Below are positions 27,111-40,571 of a stretch of 64,000 bases of DNA, one piece after another. Source of the DNA: Bradyrhizobium quebecense (GTDB lineage Bacteria; Pseudomonadota; Alphaproteobacteria; Rhizobiales; Xanthobacteraceae). The stretch is taken from assembly GCF_013373795.3 (NCBI RefSeq), contig NZ_CP088022.1, positions 4,774,001 to 4,838,000 of the forward strand, written 5' to 3'. The notes beneath the pieces are model-generated. The model searched no databases, was not told the origin of the DNA, and saw only the letters and a list, made by a program, of their open reading frames with translations. The position numbers were made by a program, and so were the translations under genes. Every line of letters begins with the position of its first letter. The first letter of the stretch is position 1.

Positions 27111-28917
27111 AAGTCGACCGCTGCACCGCGGGTTTCTGGGCGTCGGCTCTGGCGGCGCTGAGATTGTGCGCCGTGTTGATCAGCGCGATGTGGGTCAGCG
27201 CCTGCGGAAAGTTGCCGGTCTGCCGGCCGGCGCCGGAGTCGTACTCTTCTGCCAGCAGCCCGAGATCGTTGGCGACCGCCACCACGCGTTCGAACATGGT
27301 TTGCGCCTTGTCGAGATCTCCCGCCAGCACATGGGCGTCGGCAAGCCACAGGCTGCAGGCCAGGAATGCGCCCTCGATCGGCTGGATTTCGTCGGACACC
27401 TCGCGCGGATCGTGCCGCAGCACGAACCCGTCGCGCATCATGTGCCGCTCGACCGCCGCGATCGTGCCGCGGATGCGCGGATCGGACGGCGGCAGGAAAC
27501 CGACCGACGGCAGCAGCAGCAGGCTGGCGTCGAGCAGCTTTGAGTCATAGCTCTCGACGAAGCTGTTGAGACCAGGATCGAAGCCGCGCCGGCAGACGTC
27601 GCGATGAATCGCCTCGCGCAGCACCCGCCATTTGACCAGCGGCCCCTTGAAGCCGAACCGCTCCGCGCTCTTGATGGCGCGGTCGAAGGCGACCCAGCAC
27701 ATCACCTTGGAGAACACGTAATGTCTGGGAGTGCCGCGACGCTCCCAGATGCCGTGATCCGGCTGGTCCCAGACATCGGCGAGATGACTGACGACGGTGC
27801 ATTCGAGCGACCAGCTCTTATCATCGAGTTTCAGCTTGGCCATGCGGGACTGGTGGAAGGCGTCGATCAACTCGCCGTAGACGTCGAGCTGCAGCTGCGC
27901 ATGTGCGGCATTGCCGACGCGGACCGGCTGCGCGCCTTCATAACCGGGCAGCCATCCGGCTTCCCATTCCAAGAGGCGCCGCTGCCCCAGGATGCCGTAC
28001 ATGATCTGCATGTCGGCAGGAGCACCGGCCGCGGCCCGCAGCAGCCAGTTGTGCCAAGCCGCCGCCTCCTCGGTATAGCCCGAATTCATCAGCGCCAGCA
28101 GCGTGAAGGTGGCGTCGCGCAGCCAGCAGAACCGGTAGTCCCAGTTGCGCGCGCCGCCGAGTTTTTCCGGCAATGACGTGGTCGGTGCGGCAACGATGCC
28201 GCCGGTGGGCCTGAAGGTCAGCGCCTTCAGCGTGATCAGCGAGCGCATCACGAGGCTGCGCTGATAGCTGCCGTCATAGGTCGAACGGCTGCACCATTCC
28301 TTCCAGTATGCCTCGGTATCCTTCAGCGCTGCCTCGGGGGCGATCGACCCCGGCACCGGCTGATACGACGCACCATATGTCAGGACGAACGGCACGGTGT
28401 CGCCCTCGCCGATCTCGAAATCGGCGATCGTGGTCAGGTCCTTGCCCGATGTCTTAACCGGCGTGCGCAGCACGGTCATGTCCTGCCCGCTGATCGCCAA
28501 CAGTCCGTCGCCGTCCGGGTTCTTCTTCACCCAGGGGACATCGACCCCGAAGCCGAAGCGGATCACCAGCTCCATGTGCATCTTGACGCGGCCGCTGATG
28601 CCGCGAACCAGGCGGACCACGTCGGAGGCATTGCCGCGCGGCGGCATGAAGTCGATCAGCGCGACCACTCCATCCTCGGTCTCGAACCGCGTCTCGAGGA
28701 TCAGCGTATCGTCCCAATAGCGGCGGGAGGTCTGTCGGACCTCCCCGGCCGGCGCCAGCAGCCAGCGGCCATTCCGCGACGTGCCGAGCAGCGCCGCAAA
28801 GCAGGCGTCGGAATCGAATGCCGGCCAGCACAGCCAGTCGATCGAGCCGTCACGGCCGACCAACGCTGCGGTCTCGCAATCACCAATCAGTCCATAGTCT
28901 TCGATACGAGAGGCCAC
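27109..28917 (-). CDS. Glycoside hydrolase family 15 protein (glucoamylase or trehalase type)
   Basis: 602 aa, GTG start at 28917 with GGAG nine bases upstream. The N-terminal RIEDYGLIGDCETAALVGRD then IDWLCWPAFDSD is the beta-sandwich domain start seen in bacterial GH15 proteins; RNWDYRFCWLRDA near residue 256 opens the (alpha/alpha)6 barrel, and EWEAGWLPGYEG, ERRGTPRHYVFSK and LAEEYDSGAGRQTGNFPQALTH are conserved barrel segments holding the acid/base glutamates. Substrates in the family are alpha-1,4-glucan ends or trehalose. Lying 18 bases after malQ and opposite a trehalose/glucan operon, either is plausible; it would release free glucose. No signal peptide, so cytosolic. Confidence 0.9.
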   Translation of the reverse strand: MASRIEDYGLIGDCETAALVGRDGSIDWLCWPAFDSDACFAALLGTSRNGRWLLAPAGEVRQTSRRYWDDTLILETRFETEDGVVALIDFMPPRGNASDVVRLVRGISGRVKMHMELVIRFGFGVDVPWVKKNPDGDGLLAISGQDMTVLRTPVKTSGKDLTTIADFEIGEGDTVPFVLTYGASYQPVPGSIAPEAALKDTEAYWKEWCSRSTYDGSYQRSLVMRSLITLKALTFRPTGGIVAAPTTSLPEKLGGARNWDYRFCWLRDATFTLLALMNSGYTEEAAAWHNWLLRAAAGAPADMQIMYGILGQRRLLEWEAGWLPGYEGAQPVRVGNAAHAQLQLDVYGELIDAFHQSRMAKLKLDDKSWSLECTVVSHLADVWDQPDHGIWERRGTPRHYVFSKVMCWVAFDRAIKSAERFGFKGPLVKWRVLREAIHRDVCRRGFDPGLNSFVESYDSKLLDASLLLLPSVGFLPPSDPRIRGTIAAVERHMMRDGFVLRHDPREVSDEIQPIEGAFLACSLWLADAHVLAGDLDKAQTMFERVVAVANDLGLLAEEYDSGAGRQTGNFPQALTHIALINTAHNLSAARADAQKPAVQRST

Positions 28918-28935
28918 GCGCCGTGCTCCGCGTTG

Positions 28936-30882
28936 TCAGGCGTGCGACCGCTCGCGGGTTGCACGCTTGAGCGCGTCGATATCGATCGCCGACGCGAGAT
29001 GCTCGATCGAGACCGGCAGCCGCCGTTTCCAGTTCGGATGCTCATAGACGGTGCCGGGGATGTTCGGCTGTTCGACGATGCCGAGCAAATCCTCCATCGA
29101 AACCGCCATCATCCGCGACCGCGTCCGTGCCATGAAGTTCACCACCGAATAGAAATCATTGTGGTGGATGTCGTGACGGCGCAGCACGTCGTCGAGATGG
29201 CCGAGCGCATCCCAACGCCCCTGGTCGGTCTCGCCGGGATCGATCCCGAGCGCGCGCTTGGTCTTGAGGTCGCTGAACGAGCGCCAGCCGGCATAGGTCG
29301 AGAGGTCGTGGGTGTTGAACGTCACCAGCGCATTCGGCAGATAGTAGTCGACGTTGCGGAAGGCGCCCTGGTCGTCGGTCTCGAACATCATCACGAGATA
29401 GGACCAGATGCCCCAGCCGTTCATCTGCTCGCGGAACCCCGGGGGCACGGTGCCGAGGTCCTCGCCGATCACGACGCAGCGGCTCGCGACGCTCTCCTGC
29501 GCGGTCGCCGCCAGCAGCGCCTCGAACGGCATCAGCACGTAGGCGCCATTAGCCGGGCCGAAGCCGCGCGGCACAAGATAGAGCCGCTTCAGCCCGAAGG
29601 CGTGGTCGAGCCTGATCGCGCCGGCGTGGTGCATCGAGGCGCGCAGCATCTGCCTGAACGGCTCGAACGAGCGCTGCTCGAGGCCCGCGGCATTGAAGCC
29701 GGCAAGCCCCCAGTCCTGACCCGCGGTGTTGAGCGGGTCAGGCGGCGCGCCGACGCCGAGATGACGCGAGATCGCGACCTGCTCATTCCAGGCGTCGAAG
29801 CCATCCGACTGCACGCCAACGGCGACGTCGAGATAGAGTCCGACCCGCATGCCGAGCTTGTGCGCGAGCGCCTGGCAGGCGCCGAGCTGCCGGTCCGCCG
29901 TCCATTGCACGAATTCGACGAATTCGACCTCAGTGGCGGTGTCGCGCGCCCGGCGCAATTTCGCGCACGCCGTATCGTCGGGCTGCCGCCACTCGTCCGG
30001 CCATTCCCACCACGGCGTGCTGAATTTGTGCCGCATGACCTCGAAACAGGCGAAGCGCGACAGCAGCACGCCCTGCTCCTTGCGATAGGCCTCGAAATCC
30101 TGCCAGCGGCCGAGGCCGGGATTGGCCTTGAAGGCCGCGAAGGCCGCGCGAAGCGCGGGCCATTTCAGCGCCGCGGCACCGACATAGTCGACCATGTCAC
30201 GGTTGCGGAGTTGCGCCAGCGCGGCTTGCGTCTCGGCATCGGCGCGGAATTCGGGAATCTTCGCGACGTCGATATAGAGCGCGTTGAGGAACAGCCGGCT
30301 GTTCGGCGAGTATGGGCTGCAATCGCCAGGTCGATCGTCGAACAGCGCATGCAGCGGATTGAGCCCGATGCCGTCGGCGCCGAGCCGATGGGCGAATTCG
30401 AGCAGGCCCTGCAGATCGGTGAAGTCGCCGATGCCCCAGTTGCGCGCGGACCGCACGCCATAGAGCTGGACCGCGATCACCCAGCAGCGGTCGAACGCGC
30501 CGCCGAATGCGCCGTCCGGCGCCACCAGAAACGGCAGCTCCTCGCTGCCCGAGGCGTCCTTCAGCTGCAACCGGTGCACGCCCTCGGGCAGGCCCGACGG
30601 CCACGTCACACTCCGCTCATGCGCCTCGCCTTGCGCGAGCACTGTCGTGCCGTTGGTGAGCTTCCATTGCACCGGAAGCCGGGCCGCCTCGGCGAGCTGC
30701 GTCTGTCCGCCATGGCCGCCTCTGACGACCACGGGATCGGCGATCATCCGACGCGGCGCCTGGGGCGGCAGCGCCGCGAGGATCGCCGTCAGCGCCTCAG
30801 GGGTTGTCACACGGCGGTGACCGCTACCATCGATATACTCGGTCTGGATTCCCAGGGTCTGGGCTTTGGCGTAAAGGTCCAT
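28936..30882 (-). CDS. malQ: 4-alpha-glucanotransferase (amylomaltase)
   Basis: 648 aa. The GH77 features are clear: NWGIGDFTDLQ (about 144-154), NPLHALFDDRPGDCSPYSPNSR written in segments as GLNPLHALF and SPYSPNSRLF, IRLDHAFGLKRLYLVP with the catalytic Asp (about residue 429), VIGEDLGTVP with the acid/base Glu, and TFNTHDLSTYAGW. The enzyme moves maltooligosaccharide segments between glucans and releases glucose. ATG at 30882 has only a weak ribosome binding site. A sequence matching the EcfG consensus exactly (GGAAC-N16-CGTT) lies about 80-105 bases upstream on this strand. First gene of malQ-GH15. Confidence 0.95.
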   Translation of the reverse strand: MDLYAKAQTLGIQTEYIDGSGHRRVTTPEALTAILAALPPQAPRRMIADPVVVRGGHGGQTQLAEAARLPVQWKLTNGTTVLAQGEAHERSVTWPSGLPEGVHRLQLKDASGSEELPFLVAPDGAFGGAFDRCWVIAVQLYGVRSARNWGIGDFTDLQGLLEFAHRLGADGIGLNPLHALFDDRPGDCSPYSPNSRLFLNALYIDVAKIPEFRADAETQAALAQLRNRDMVDYVGAAALKWPALRAAFAAFKANPGLGRWQDFEAYRKEQGVLLSRFACFEVMRHKFSTPWWEWPDEWRQPDDTACAKLRRARDTATEVEFVEFVQWTADRQLGACQALAHKLGMRVGLYLDVAVGVQSDGFDAWNEQVAISRHLGVGAPPDPLNTAGQDWGLAGFNAAGLEQRSFEPFRQMLRASMHHAGAIRLDHAFGLKRLYLVPRGFGPANGAYVLMPFEALLAATAQESVASRCVVIGEDLGTVPPGFREQMNGWGIWSYLVMMFETDDQGAFRNVDYYLPNALVTFNTHDLSTYAGWRSFSDLKTKRALGIDPGETDQGRWDALGHLDDVLRRHDIHHNDFYSVVNFMARTRSRMMAVSMEDLLGIVEQPNIPGTVYEHPNWKRRLPVSIEHLASAIDIDALKRATRERSHA

Positions 30883-30960
30883 TCGGCACGCTGCTTGCTC
30901 GCAACGGTATTGGGATCGTTGCTAAATTGTACAGATACGGGAAAGGGATAGTTGATGTTC

Positions 30961-30985
30961 AACGCTCTACCCTATCCGGCGTTCC
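30961..30985 (-). promoter_or_regulatory. Putative EcfG (general stress sigma) promoter for malQ-GH15
   Basis: Read on the minus strand: GGAAC (30985-30981), 16 bases, CGTT (30964-30961). This equals the alphaproteobacterial EcfG/RpoE2-type consensus GGAAC-N16/17-cGTT. The malQ ATG is about 79 bases downstream of the -10. Its -35 is five bases from the -35 of the divergent site; together they form the inverted repeat GTTCCCACCGGGAAC. Confidence 0.7.
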
Positions 30986-30990
30986 CACCG

Positions 30991-31016
30991 GGAACCATTG
31001 CCCGGCGAGCGGCTTT
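30991..31016 (+). promoter_or_regulatory. Putative EcfG-type promoter for the glgE operon
   Basis: GGAAC at 30991-30995, 17 bases, CTTT at 31013-31016; one mismatch from the -10 consensus CGTT. The GTG start of glgE lies about 70 bases downstream. Back-to-back with the perfect site driving malQ. Confidence 0.55.
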
Positions 31017-31085
31017 CTATATGGGTCTGGCGTGCCTCCTTCCCGGCGCCGGGACTTCATTTGCCTATTCAATGGCGGCATCACC

Positions 31086-33035
31086 GTGAACAAAACCGCC
31101 CGGCCTGTCGAGAGTGCCCACGGCACTTTTCATATTACCGATGTCTATCCGTCGGTTGATGGCGGCCGCTTTGCGGTCAAGCGCATCGCGGGCGAACCTG
31201 TCGAGGTGTGGGCCGACATCTACCGTGACGGACACGATGTGATCGCAGCGGCATTGGTGTGGCGACATGAGGGCGACGGCGAATGGCAACACGCACCGAT
31301 GACGCCGCACAGCGACGACCGCTGGGGCGGCGCCTTCGTGCCCGACCGGCCCGGCCGCTACAGTTTCGCAATCGAGGCCTGGACCGACGAATTCGCCAGC
31401 TGGCGGCATCGCTTCGAGCAGAAGCAGCGCGACGGTGGCGACCACACGCTGGATGCCGTCGAAGGTGCGGGCATGCTGACCCGGGCGCAGGCCGGTGGCC
31501 CGGCCGCGGCCGCAATCATCATCAGGCAGTGCGAAATCTTTCTGCAGACCGGCGAGCCGGGCGCGCTGCTCGCACCGGAATTGCGGGAGGCGATGGCCGA
31601 CAGCCAGTTTCGCCGCGACCTGATGCGATCGCAGCTCTATCCTCTGACCGCCGACCGGCCGCGGGCGCGCAGCGGCGCGTGGTACCAGATGTTTCCGCGC
31701 AGCCAGGGCAAGACACCGGGCCTGCACGCGACCTTCAACGACTGTATCGCGCGGCTGCCCGATATCGCCGCGATGGGCTTCGACGTCGTGCTGCTGGCGC
31801 CGATCCACCCGATCGGACGGACGCATCGCAAGGTCCGCAACAATGCCGCCAACGCGCAGGCAGGCGATCCCGGCAGCCCCTACGCGGTCGGTGCGGCCGA
31901 GGGCGGCCACGACGCGGTCCATCCGGAGCTCGGCACGCTCGACGACTTCCGCGCCTTCGTGGCGGCATGCCAAGCCCATGGCCTCGAGGCTGCGCTCGAT
32001 TTCGCCGTGCAATGCTCGCCCGATCATCCCTGGCTCACCGCGCATCCGGAATGGTTCAAGCGGCGTCCGGACGGATCGATGCGCACGGCCGAACATCCGC
32101 CGCAGCGCTGGAACGATGTCGTCAGCCCGGATTTCGGATCCGAGGATGCCGCAGCGCTGTGGCGCGCGCTGCGCGATGTGGTGCTGTTCTGGGTCGAACA
32201 GGGTGTGAAAATCTTCCGGATCGACAATCCGCACACCAAGCCGCTGGCGTTCTGGGAATGGCTGATCCGAGAGGTGCAGGACCGCGATCCGGACGTGCTG
32301 TTCCTTTCGGAGGCCTTCGCGCGGCCGAAACTGATGAAGGGCCTCGCCAAGCTCGGCTTCACGCAGTCGTACACTTACTTCACCTGGCGCACGCAGCGTT
32401 CCGAGCTCGAACAGTATCTCGGCGAGTTGATATCCTATCCTGATCGCGACTTCTTTCGGCCGAATTTCTTCGTCAACACACCTGACATCCTGCCCTTCCA
32501 CCTGCAAAGCGGCGAATCCTGGATGTTCAAGTCGCGTCTCGCGCTGGCCGCGACGCTTTCAAGCAACTACGGCATCACCAGCGGCTTCGAGCTGCTCGAG
32601 CACACGCCAGTCCCCGGCCGCGAGGAATATCTCAACTCCGAGAAATACGAAATCAGGGTTCGCGACTGGGATCAGGCCGGGAACATCAAGCCCTATATCG
32701 CGGCCCTCAACGAAATCAGGCGCGGCAATCCGGCCCTGCAACAATTCGCCGATCTGCGCTTTATCAATGTCGATGACGGCGGCGTGATCGGCTTCGTCAA
32801 GGAGGCGGCCGATCAGGGCAATGTGATCGCGGCCGCGATTGCGTTATCGTCCGAGCCCCGCGACGTCTGGCTACCGTTCGGCGACGTCATGGTCGGCCGT
32901 GGCGATGCCCGCCGCCCCGTCACGGCCGTGGAAGACCTTGTCACCGGCGAGCGTCATGCGCTCGAATGGGGAGGCATCCGCCTGCGTCTGGATCCTGCGC
33001 GCGATCCCGCGTTGCTGTTGCGCTGTGTCGCCTGA
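31086..33035 (+). CDS. glgE: Alpha-1,4-glucan:maltose-1-phosphate maltosyltransferase
   Basis: 649 aa from GTG at 31086 (VNKTARPVES); an ATG at 31074 is out of frame and the upstream open frame lacks family sequence. ITDVYPSVDGGRFAVKRI is the typical start of the N-terminal DUF3416 domain of GlgE. The GH13_3 barrel follows: SWYQMFPRS-like segment (AWYQMFPRSQG), FDVVLLAPIHPIGRTHRK, and IFRIDNPHTKP with the nucleophile Asp at about residue 380; FLSEAF carries the acid/base Glu, and GFTQSYTYFTWR is a family signature. It transfers maltosyl from maltose 1-phosphate to the non-reducing end of alpha-glucan. treS-mak starts ten bases after the stop. Confidence 0.95.
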   Translation: MNKTARPVESAHGTFHITDVYPSVDGGRFAVKRIAGEPVEVWADIYRDGHDVIAAALVWRHEGDGEWQHAPMTPHSDDRWGGAFVPDRPGRYSFAIEAWTDEFASWRHRFEQKQRDGGDHTLDAVEGAGMLTRAQAGGPAAAAIIIRQCEIFLQTGEPGALLAPELREAMADSQFRRDLMRSQLYPLTADRPRARSGAWYQMFPRSQGKTPGLHATFNDCIARLPDIAAMGFDVVLLAPIHPIGRTHRKVRNNAANAQAGDPGSPYAVGAAEGGHDAVHPELGTLDDFRAFVAACQAHGLEAALDFAVQCSPDHPWLTAHPEWFKRRPDGSMRTAEHPPQRWNDVVSPDFGSEDAAALWRALRDVVLFWVEQGVKIFRIDNPHTKPLAFWEWLIREVQDRDPDVLFLSEAFARPKLMKGLAKLGFTQSYTYFTWRTQRSELEQYLGELISYPDRDFFRPNFFVNTPDILPFHLQSGESWMFKSRLALAATLSSNYGITSGFELLEHTPVPGREEYLNSEKYEIRVRDWDQAGNIKPYIAALNEIRRGNPALQQFADLRFINVDDGGVIGFVKEAADQGNVIAAAIALSSEPRDVWLPFGDVMVGRGDARRPVTAVEDLVTGERHALEWGGIRLRLDPARDPALLLRCVA

Positions 33036-33045
33036 AGGAGCCGTC

Positions 33046-36347
<3,302 letters not shown>

Positions 36348-36351
<4 letters not shown>

Positions 36352-38495
36352 CCAAACTGCCCGCCGAGGCCTATGCCATCATCGAGGGCCGCCACTCCGA
36401 TCCCTTCCACTATCTCGGGCTCCACGCCGAGGGGGATCGCAACGTCGTGCGCGCCTTCCTGCCTGATGCCAGCAATGTCGAGGCGATCGGCGAGCATGGC
36501 GAGGCGGCGCCGCTGGCCAAAATCCATGACGCAGGCCTGTTCGCGGGTCCCTTGCCGAACGGCTCGACGCGCTACCAGCTCCGCGCCCGCTTCGGCGACA
36601 ACGTCGTCGAACTGGAGGATGCCTACCGCTTTCCGCCGATCCTGAGCGATTTCGATCTCTATCTGCTCGGCGAAGGCACGCATCTGCGCGTCTACGACAC
36701 GCTCGGCGCCCATCCGATGACGCTCGACGGCGTCGACGGCATCGGCTTCGTGGTGCTGGCGCCCAATGCGCGGCGGGTCAGCGTGGTCGGCGACTTCAAT
36801 TTCTGGGACGGACGGCGGCATCCGATGAGGGTACGCGGCCCGGGCTATTGGGAGCTGTTCATCCCGCGCGCACGCGTCGGCGATCACTACAAGTTCGAGA
36901 TCATCGGGCGGAACGGCCAGCATTTGCCGCTGAAGTCCGATCCGCTGGCGTTCGCCGCCGAGCTGCGCCCGAAGACCGCCTCGATCGTGATCGACGAGCG
37001 CAAGATCCCGCATCCGCGCCCGGCGCCCAATCGCGTCAACGCGCTGAGCTCGCCGATGTCGATCTACGAGGTCCATCTCGGGTCGTGGCGCCGCAAGGGC
37101 CGCAATGAGTGGCTAACCTATCGCGAGATGGCGGAACAGCTTCCGGCCTACGCCAGCGATATGGGTTTCACCCATATCGAATTCCTGCCCATCACCGAGC
37201 ATCCGTTCGACGGCTCGTGGGGCTATCAGCCGACCGGGATGTTCGCGCCGACCAGCCGTTTCGGCTCGCCCGACGATTTCGCCGCGCTGATCGACGCCTG
37301 CCACAGCGCAGGGCTTGCCGTGCTGCTCGACTGGGTTCCCGGGCATTTCCCCGACGATCCGCACGGTCTCGGCAATTTCGACGGCACCGCACTCTACGAG
37401 CATGCCAATCCGCTGCAGGGCCGTCACCTCGATTGGGGCACGCTGATCTATAATTACGGGCGCACCGAGGTCACCAACTTCCTGGTGTCGAACGCGCTGT
37501 TCTGGCTCGATCGCTACGGCATCGACGGGCTGCGCGTCGATGCCGTCGCCTCCATGCTTTATCTCGACTACAGCCGTCCCGCCGGCGGCTGGATTCCGAA
37601 CAAATATGGCGGCCGGGAGAACATCGAGGCGATCGACTTCCTGCGCCGCTTCAACACCGAACTCTACGCACACTTCCCGCAGGCGATGACGGCGGCGGAG
37701 GAATCCACGGCGTGGCCGCAGGTGTCGCGGCCGGTCGAATATGGCGGGCTCGGCTTCGGCTACAAGTGGAACATGGGCTGGATGCACGACACGCTGAAAT
37801 ATATCGGCAAGGATCCCATCCACCGCAAATTCCATCACGGCGACATCCTGTTCGGCCTGCACTACGCCTTCTCGGAGAACTTCATCCTGCCGCTGTCCCA
37901 CGACGAGGTCGTGCACGGCAAGCGCTCGATCCTCGGCCGCATGCCCGGCGACGACTGGCAGCGCTTTGCCAATCTGCGCGCCTATTACAGCTTCATGTTC
38001 GGACATCCCGGCAAGAAGCTGATGTTCATGGGCTGCGAGTTCGGCCAGGAGCGCGAGTGGAATCACGACCACTCGATCGATTGGCATTTGCTGCAACAGC
38101 CGAGGCATAGCGGCATCCAGAACCTGGTCCGCGACCTCAACCGGCTCTATCGCGCGCTGCCAGCGCTGCACGAACTCGACTGCGACCAGGCCGGCTTCGA
38201 ATGGGTCATCACCGACGACGCCAGCAACAACGTGTTCGGCTGGATCCGCAAGGGCAATGATGCGCGCGCCCGCTGCCTCGTGGTCCTGAACTTCTCGCCC
38301 AACGTCTACCGCAACTATCGCGTCCGGGTGCCGTTCGCGGGCAAGTGGCACGAGGTGTTCAACTCGGATTCCTCCCATTACGGCGGCACCAATGTCGGCA
38401 ATATCGGCGAGGTCTGTGCCTCGGAGGGCGCCACGCCCGAGCTGAGCCTGACCATTCCGCCGCTGGCTGCGATCTTTCTCGTACCGGAAAGCTGA
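36348..38495 (+). CDS. glgB: 1,4-alpha-glucan branching enzyme
   Basis: 715 aa. It begins with an N1-type domain ([14 protein letters not shown]), then the CBM48 segment [20 protein letters not shown] (about 133-152), then the GH13_9 barrel: [48 protein letters not shown] (nucleophile Asp), [10 protein letters not shown] (acid/base Glu) and [11 protein letters not shown]. It adds alpha-1,6 branches to the glucan made by GlgE. It is translationally coupled to treS-mak (ATGA) and glgX starts three bases after the stop. Length is normal. Confidence 0.97.
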
Positions 38496-38498
38496 TCC

Positions 38499-40571
38499 AT
38501 GCGACTGACCGGGGGTACGTCCGCACGGCTCGGTGCAAGCTGGGACGGCAGAGGCACCAATTTTGCGTTGTTCTCGGCGAATGCGGAGAAGGTGGAGCTG
38601 TGCCTGTTCGACGGCCAGGGCCGCCGCGAGCTCGAGCGGATCGAGATGCCGGAGCGCACCGAGGACGTCTGGCATTGCTATCTCAACGACGTCTCGCCCG
38701 GCCAGCTCTACGGTTATCGCGTCTACGGGCCCTACGCGCCGGAGCGCGGCCACCGCTTCAACGCCAACAAGCTATTGCTCGATCCCTATGCCAAGCGGCT
38801 CGCCGGCCGGCTGGTGTGGAGCGATGCGCATTTCGGGTATCGTACCGGCAGCGCGCGCGAGGACCTTTCGTTCGACCGGCGCGACAATGCCCGCGGCATG
38901 CCGAAGGCGGTCGTGGTCGACGAGACCTTCAACTGGGGCCGCCGCGAGATCCGGCCGCAGGTTCCCTGGCAAGACACCATCATTTATGAAGCCCACGTCA
39001 AGGGCCTGACGCAGAAGCGCGAGGACGTGCCGCCGAACCTGCGCGGCACCTATGGCGGCCTGTCGTCGCCGGCGATGATCGACCACCTCAAGCGGCTCGG
39101 CGTCACCACCATCGAGCTGTTGCCGATCCACGGCCTGATCGACGACCGTGTCCTGGTCGAGAAGAAGCTTTCGAATTACTGGGGCTACAATACCATTGCC
39201 TTCTTCGCGCCGGAGGCGCGCTACGCCCAGGACAATGCGCTGGACTCGTTTCGCACCACGGTGGCGCGGCTGCACGATGCCGGCATCGAGGTGCTGCTCG
39301 ACGTCGTCTACAACCACACCGCCGAGGGCAACCACATGGGCCCGACGCTGTGCTTCCGCGGCATCGACAATGCCTCCTACTACTGGCTGAACCGCGAGAA
39401 CCCGCGCTTCTACGACGACTTCACCGGCTGCGGCAGCTCGGTCAACCTCACCCATCCGCGCGTGCTGCAGATGGTGATGGATTCGCTGCGCTACTGGGTC
39501 GAGGTCTGCCATGTCGACGGCTTCCGCTTCGATCTCGCCACGACCTTGGCGCGCGGACCCAACGGGTTCGATCGCAATCATCCCTTCCTCACCGCGATCC
39601 GCCAGGACCCGGTGCTGGCAACCGCCAAGATGGTCGCCGAGCCCTGGGACCTCGGTCTCGGCGGCTACCAGGTCGGCGCGTTTCCATCGCAATGGTCGGA
39701 ATGGAATGACCGTTATCGCAGCGCGATGCGGCGCTACTGGAGCGGCGAAGGCAGCCTGATCGGCGACATCTCAGGCCGCATGACCGCGTCCTCGGATCTA
39801 TTTCACCACGACAACCGCGCGACCCGCGCCAGCGTCAATCACATCACGGTGCATGACGGCTTCACGCTCGCCGATCTCTTCAGCTACAACGAGAAGCACA
39901 ATGAGGCCAATGGCGAGGACAATCGCGACGGCTCGAACGACAATCACAGCAACAATTGCGGCCATGAAGGCCCGACCGATGATCCCGCGATCATCGCTCT
40001 GCGCCGCCAGCTCAGGAAGAACGCACTGGCCTGCCTGCTGCTCGCGCAGGGCACGCCGCTGATCCTTGCCGGCGACGAGGTCGCCAACACGCAAGCCGGC
40101 AACAACAACGCCTATTGCCAGGACAACGAAACAGGCTGGATCGGCTGGGAGAACCTCGGCACGGACGACGACGCCGTCGCCTTCATCGGTCATCTCACCG
40201 CGCTGCGCCAGCGCTTCGGCCAGATCCGCTGCCAGAGCTGGCTCGACGGCCGCCGCGCCGACGGCAGCTATGGTGTGATCTGGCTGACGCCGGCTGCAGA
40301 GGAAATGAAGGAGTCCGACTGGAAATTCCCGGAAAGCCGGTTCCTCGCCTACGTGCTGGGGCCGATGGAACAAGGCCAGGCGCCGATCTTTGTCGTGCTG
40401 AATGCCGCGCCGCAGGAGATCGTGTTCAGGATGCCGAGGATCGCGGAATACAGGAGCTGGCAGCAGGTCTTGAATACGACCAAGGCAGAACAGACGGCCG
40501 AGCAATTTGCGGCCGGCGCCGACACCACGGCACCGCCACGCTCGGTCCTGGCATTCGCAGGCTCCGCATGA
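38499..40571 (+). CDS. glgX: Glycogen debranching enzyme / isoamylase
   Basis: 690 aa. The start GTSARLGASWDGRGTNFALFS is the CBM48 domain; the GH13_11 barrel follows with YEAHVKGLTQKREDVP, YWGYNTIAFFAPEARYA, HVDGFRFDLATTLARGP (nucleophile Asp), MVAEPWDLGLGGYQVG (acid/base Glu) and ITVHDGFTLADLFSYNEKHN, the GlgX/TreX signature. It removes alpha-1,6 branches, giving linear chains for TreY. It fills the TreX position in a treX-treZ-treY arrangement; treZ overlaps its stop in ATGA. The family name GlgX versus TreX cannot be separated from sequence alone. Confidence 0.96.
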   Translation: MRLTGGTSARLGASWDGRGTNFALFSANAEKVELCLFDGQGRRELERIEMPERTEDVWHCYLNDVSPGQLYGYRVYGPYAPERGHRFNANKLLLDPYAKRLAGRLVWSDAHFGYRTGSAREDLSFDRRDNARGMPKAVVVDETFNWGRREIRPQVPWQDTIIYEAHVKGLTQKREDVPPNLRGTYGGLSSPAMIDHLKRLGVTTIELLPIHGLIDDRVLVEKKLSNYWGYNTIAFFAPEARYAQDNALDSFRTTVARLHDAGIEVLLDVVYNHTAEGNHMGPTLCFRGIDNASYYWLNRENPRFYDDFTGCGSSVNLTHPRVLQMVMDSLRYWVEVCHVDGFRFDLATTLARGPNGFDRNHPFLTAIRQDPVLATAKMVAEPWDLGLGGYQVGAFPSQWSEWNDRYRSAMRRYWSGEGSLIGDISGRMTASSDLFHHDNRATRASVNHITVHDGFTLADLFSYNEKHNEANGEDNRDGSNDNHSNNCGHEGPTDDPAIIALRRQLRKNALACLLLAQGTPLILAGDEVANTQAGNNNAYCQDNETGWIGWENLGTDDDAVAFIGHLTALRQRFGQIRCQSWLDGRRADGSYGVIWLTPAAEEMKESDWKFPESRFLAYVLGPMEQGQAPIFVVLNAAPQEIVFRMPRIAEYRSWQQVLNTTKAEQTAEQFAAGADTTAPPRSVLAFAGSA

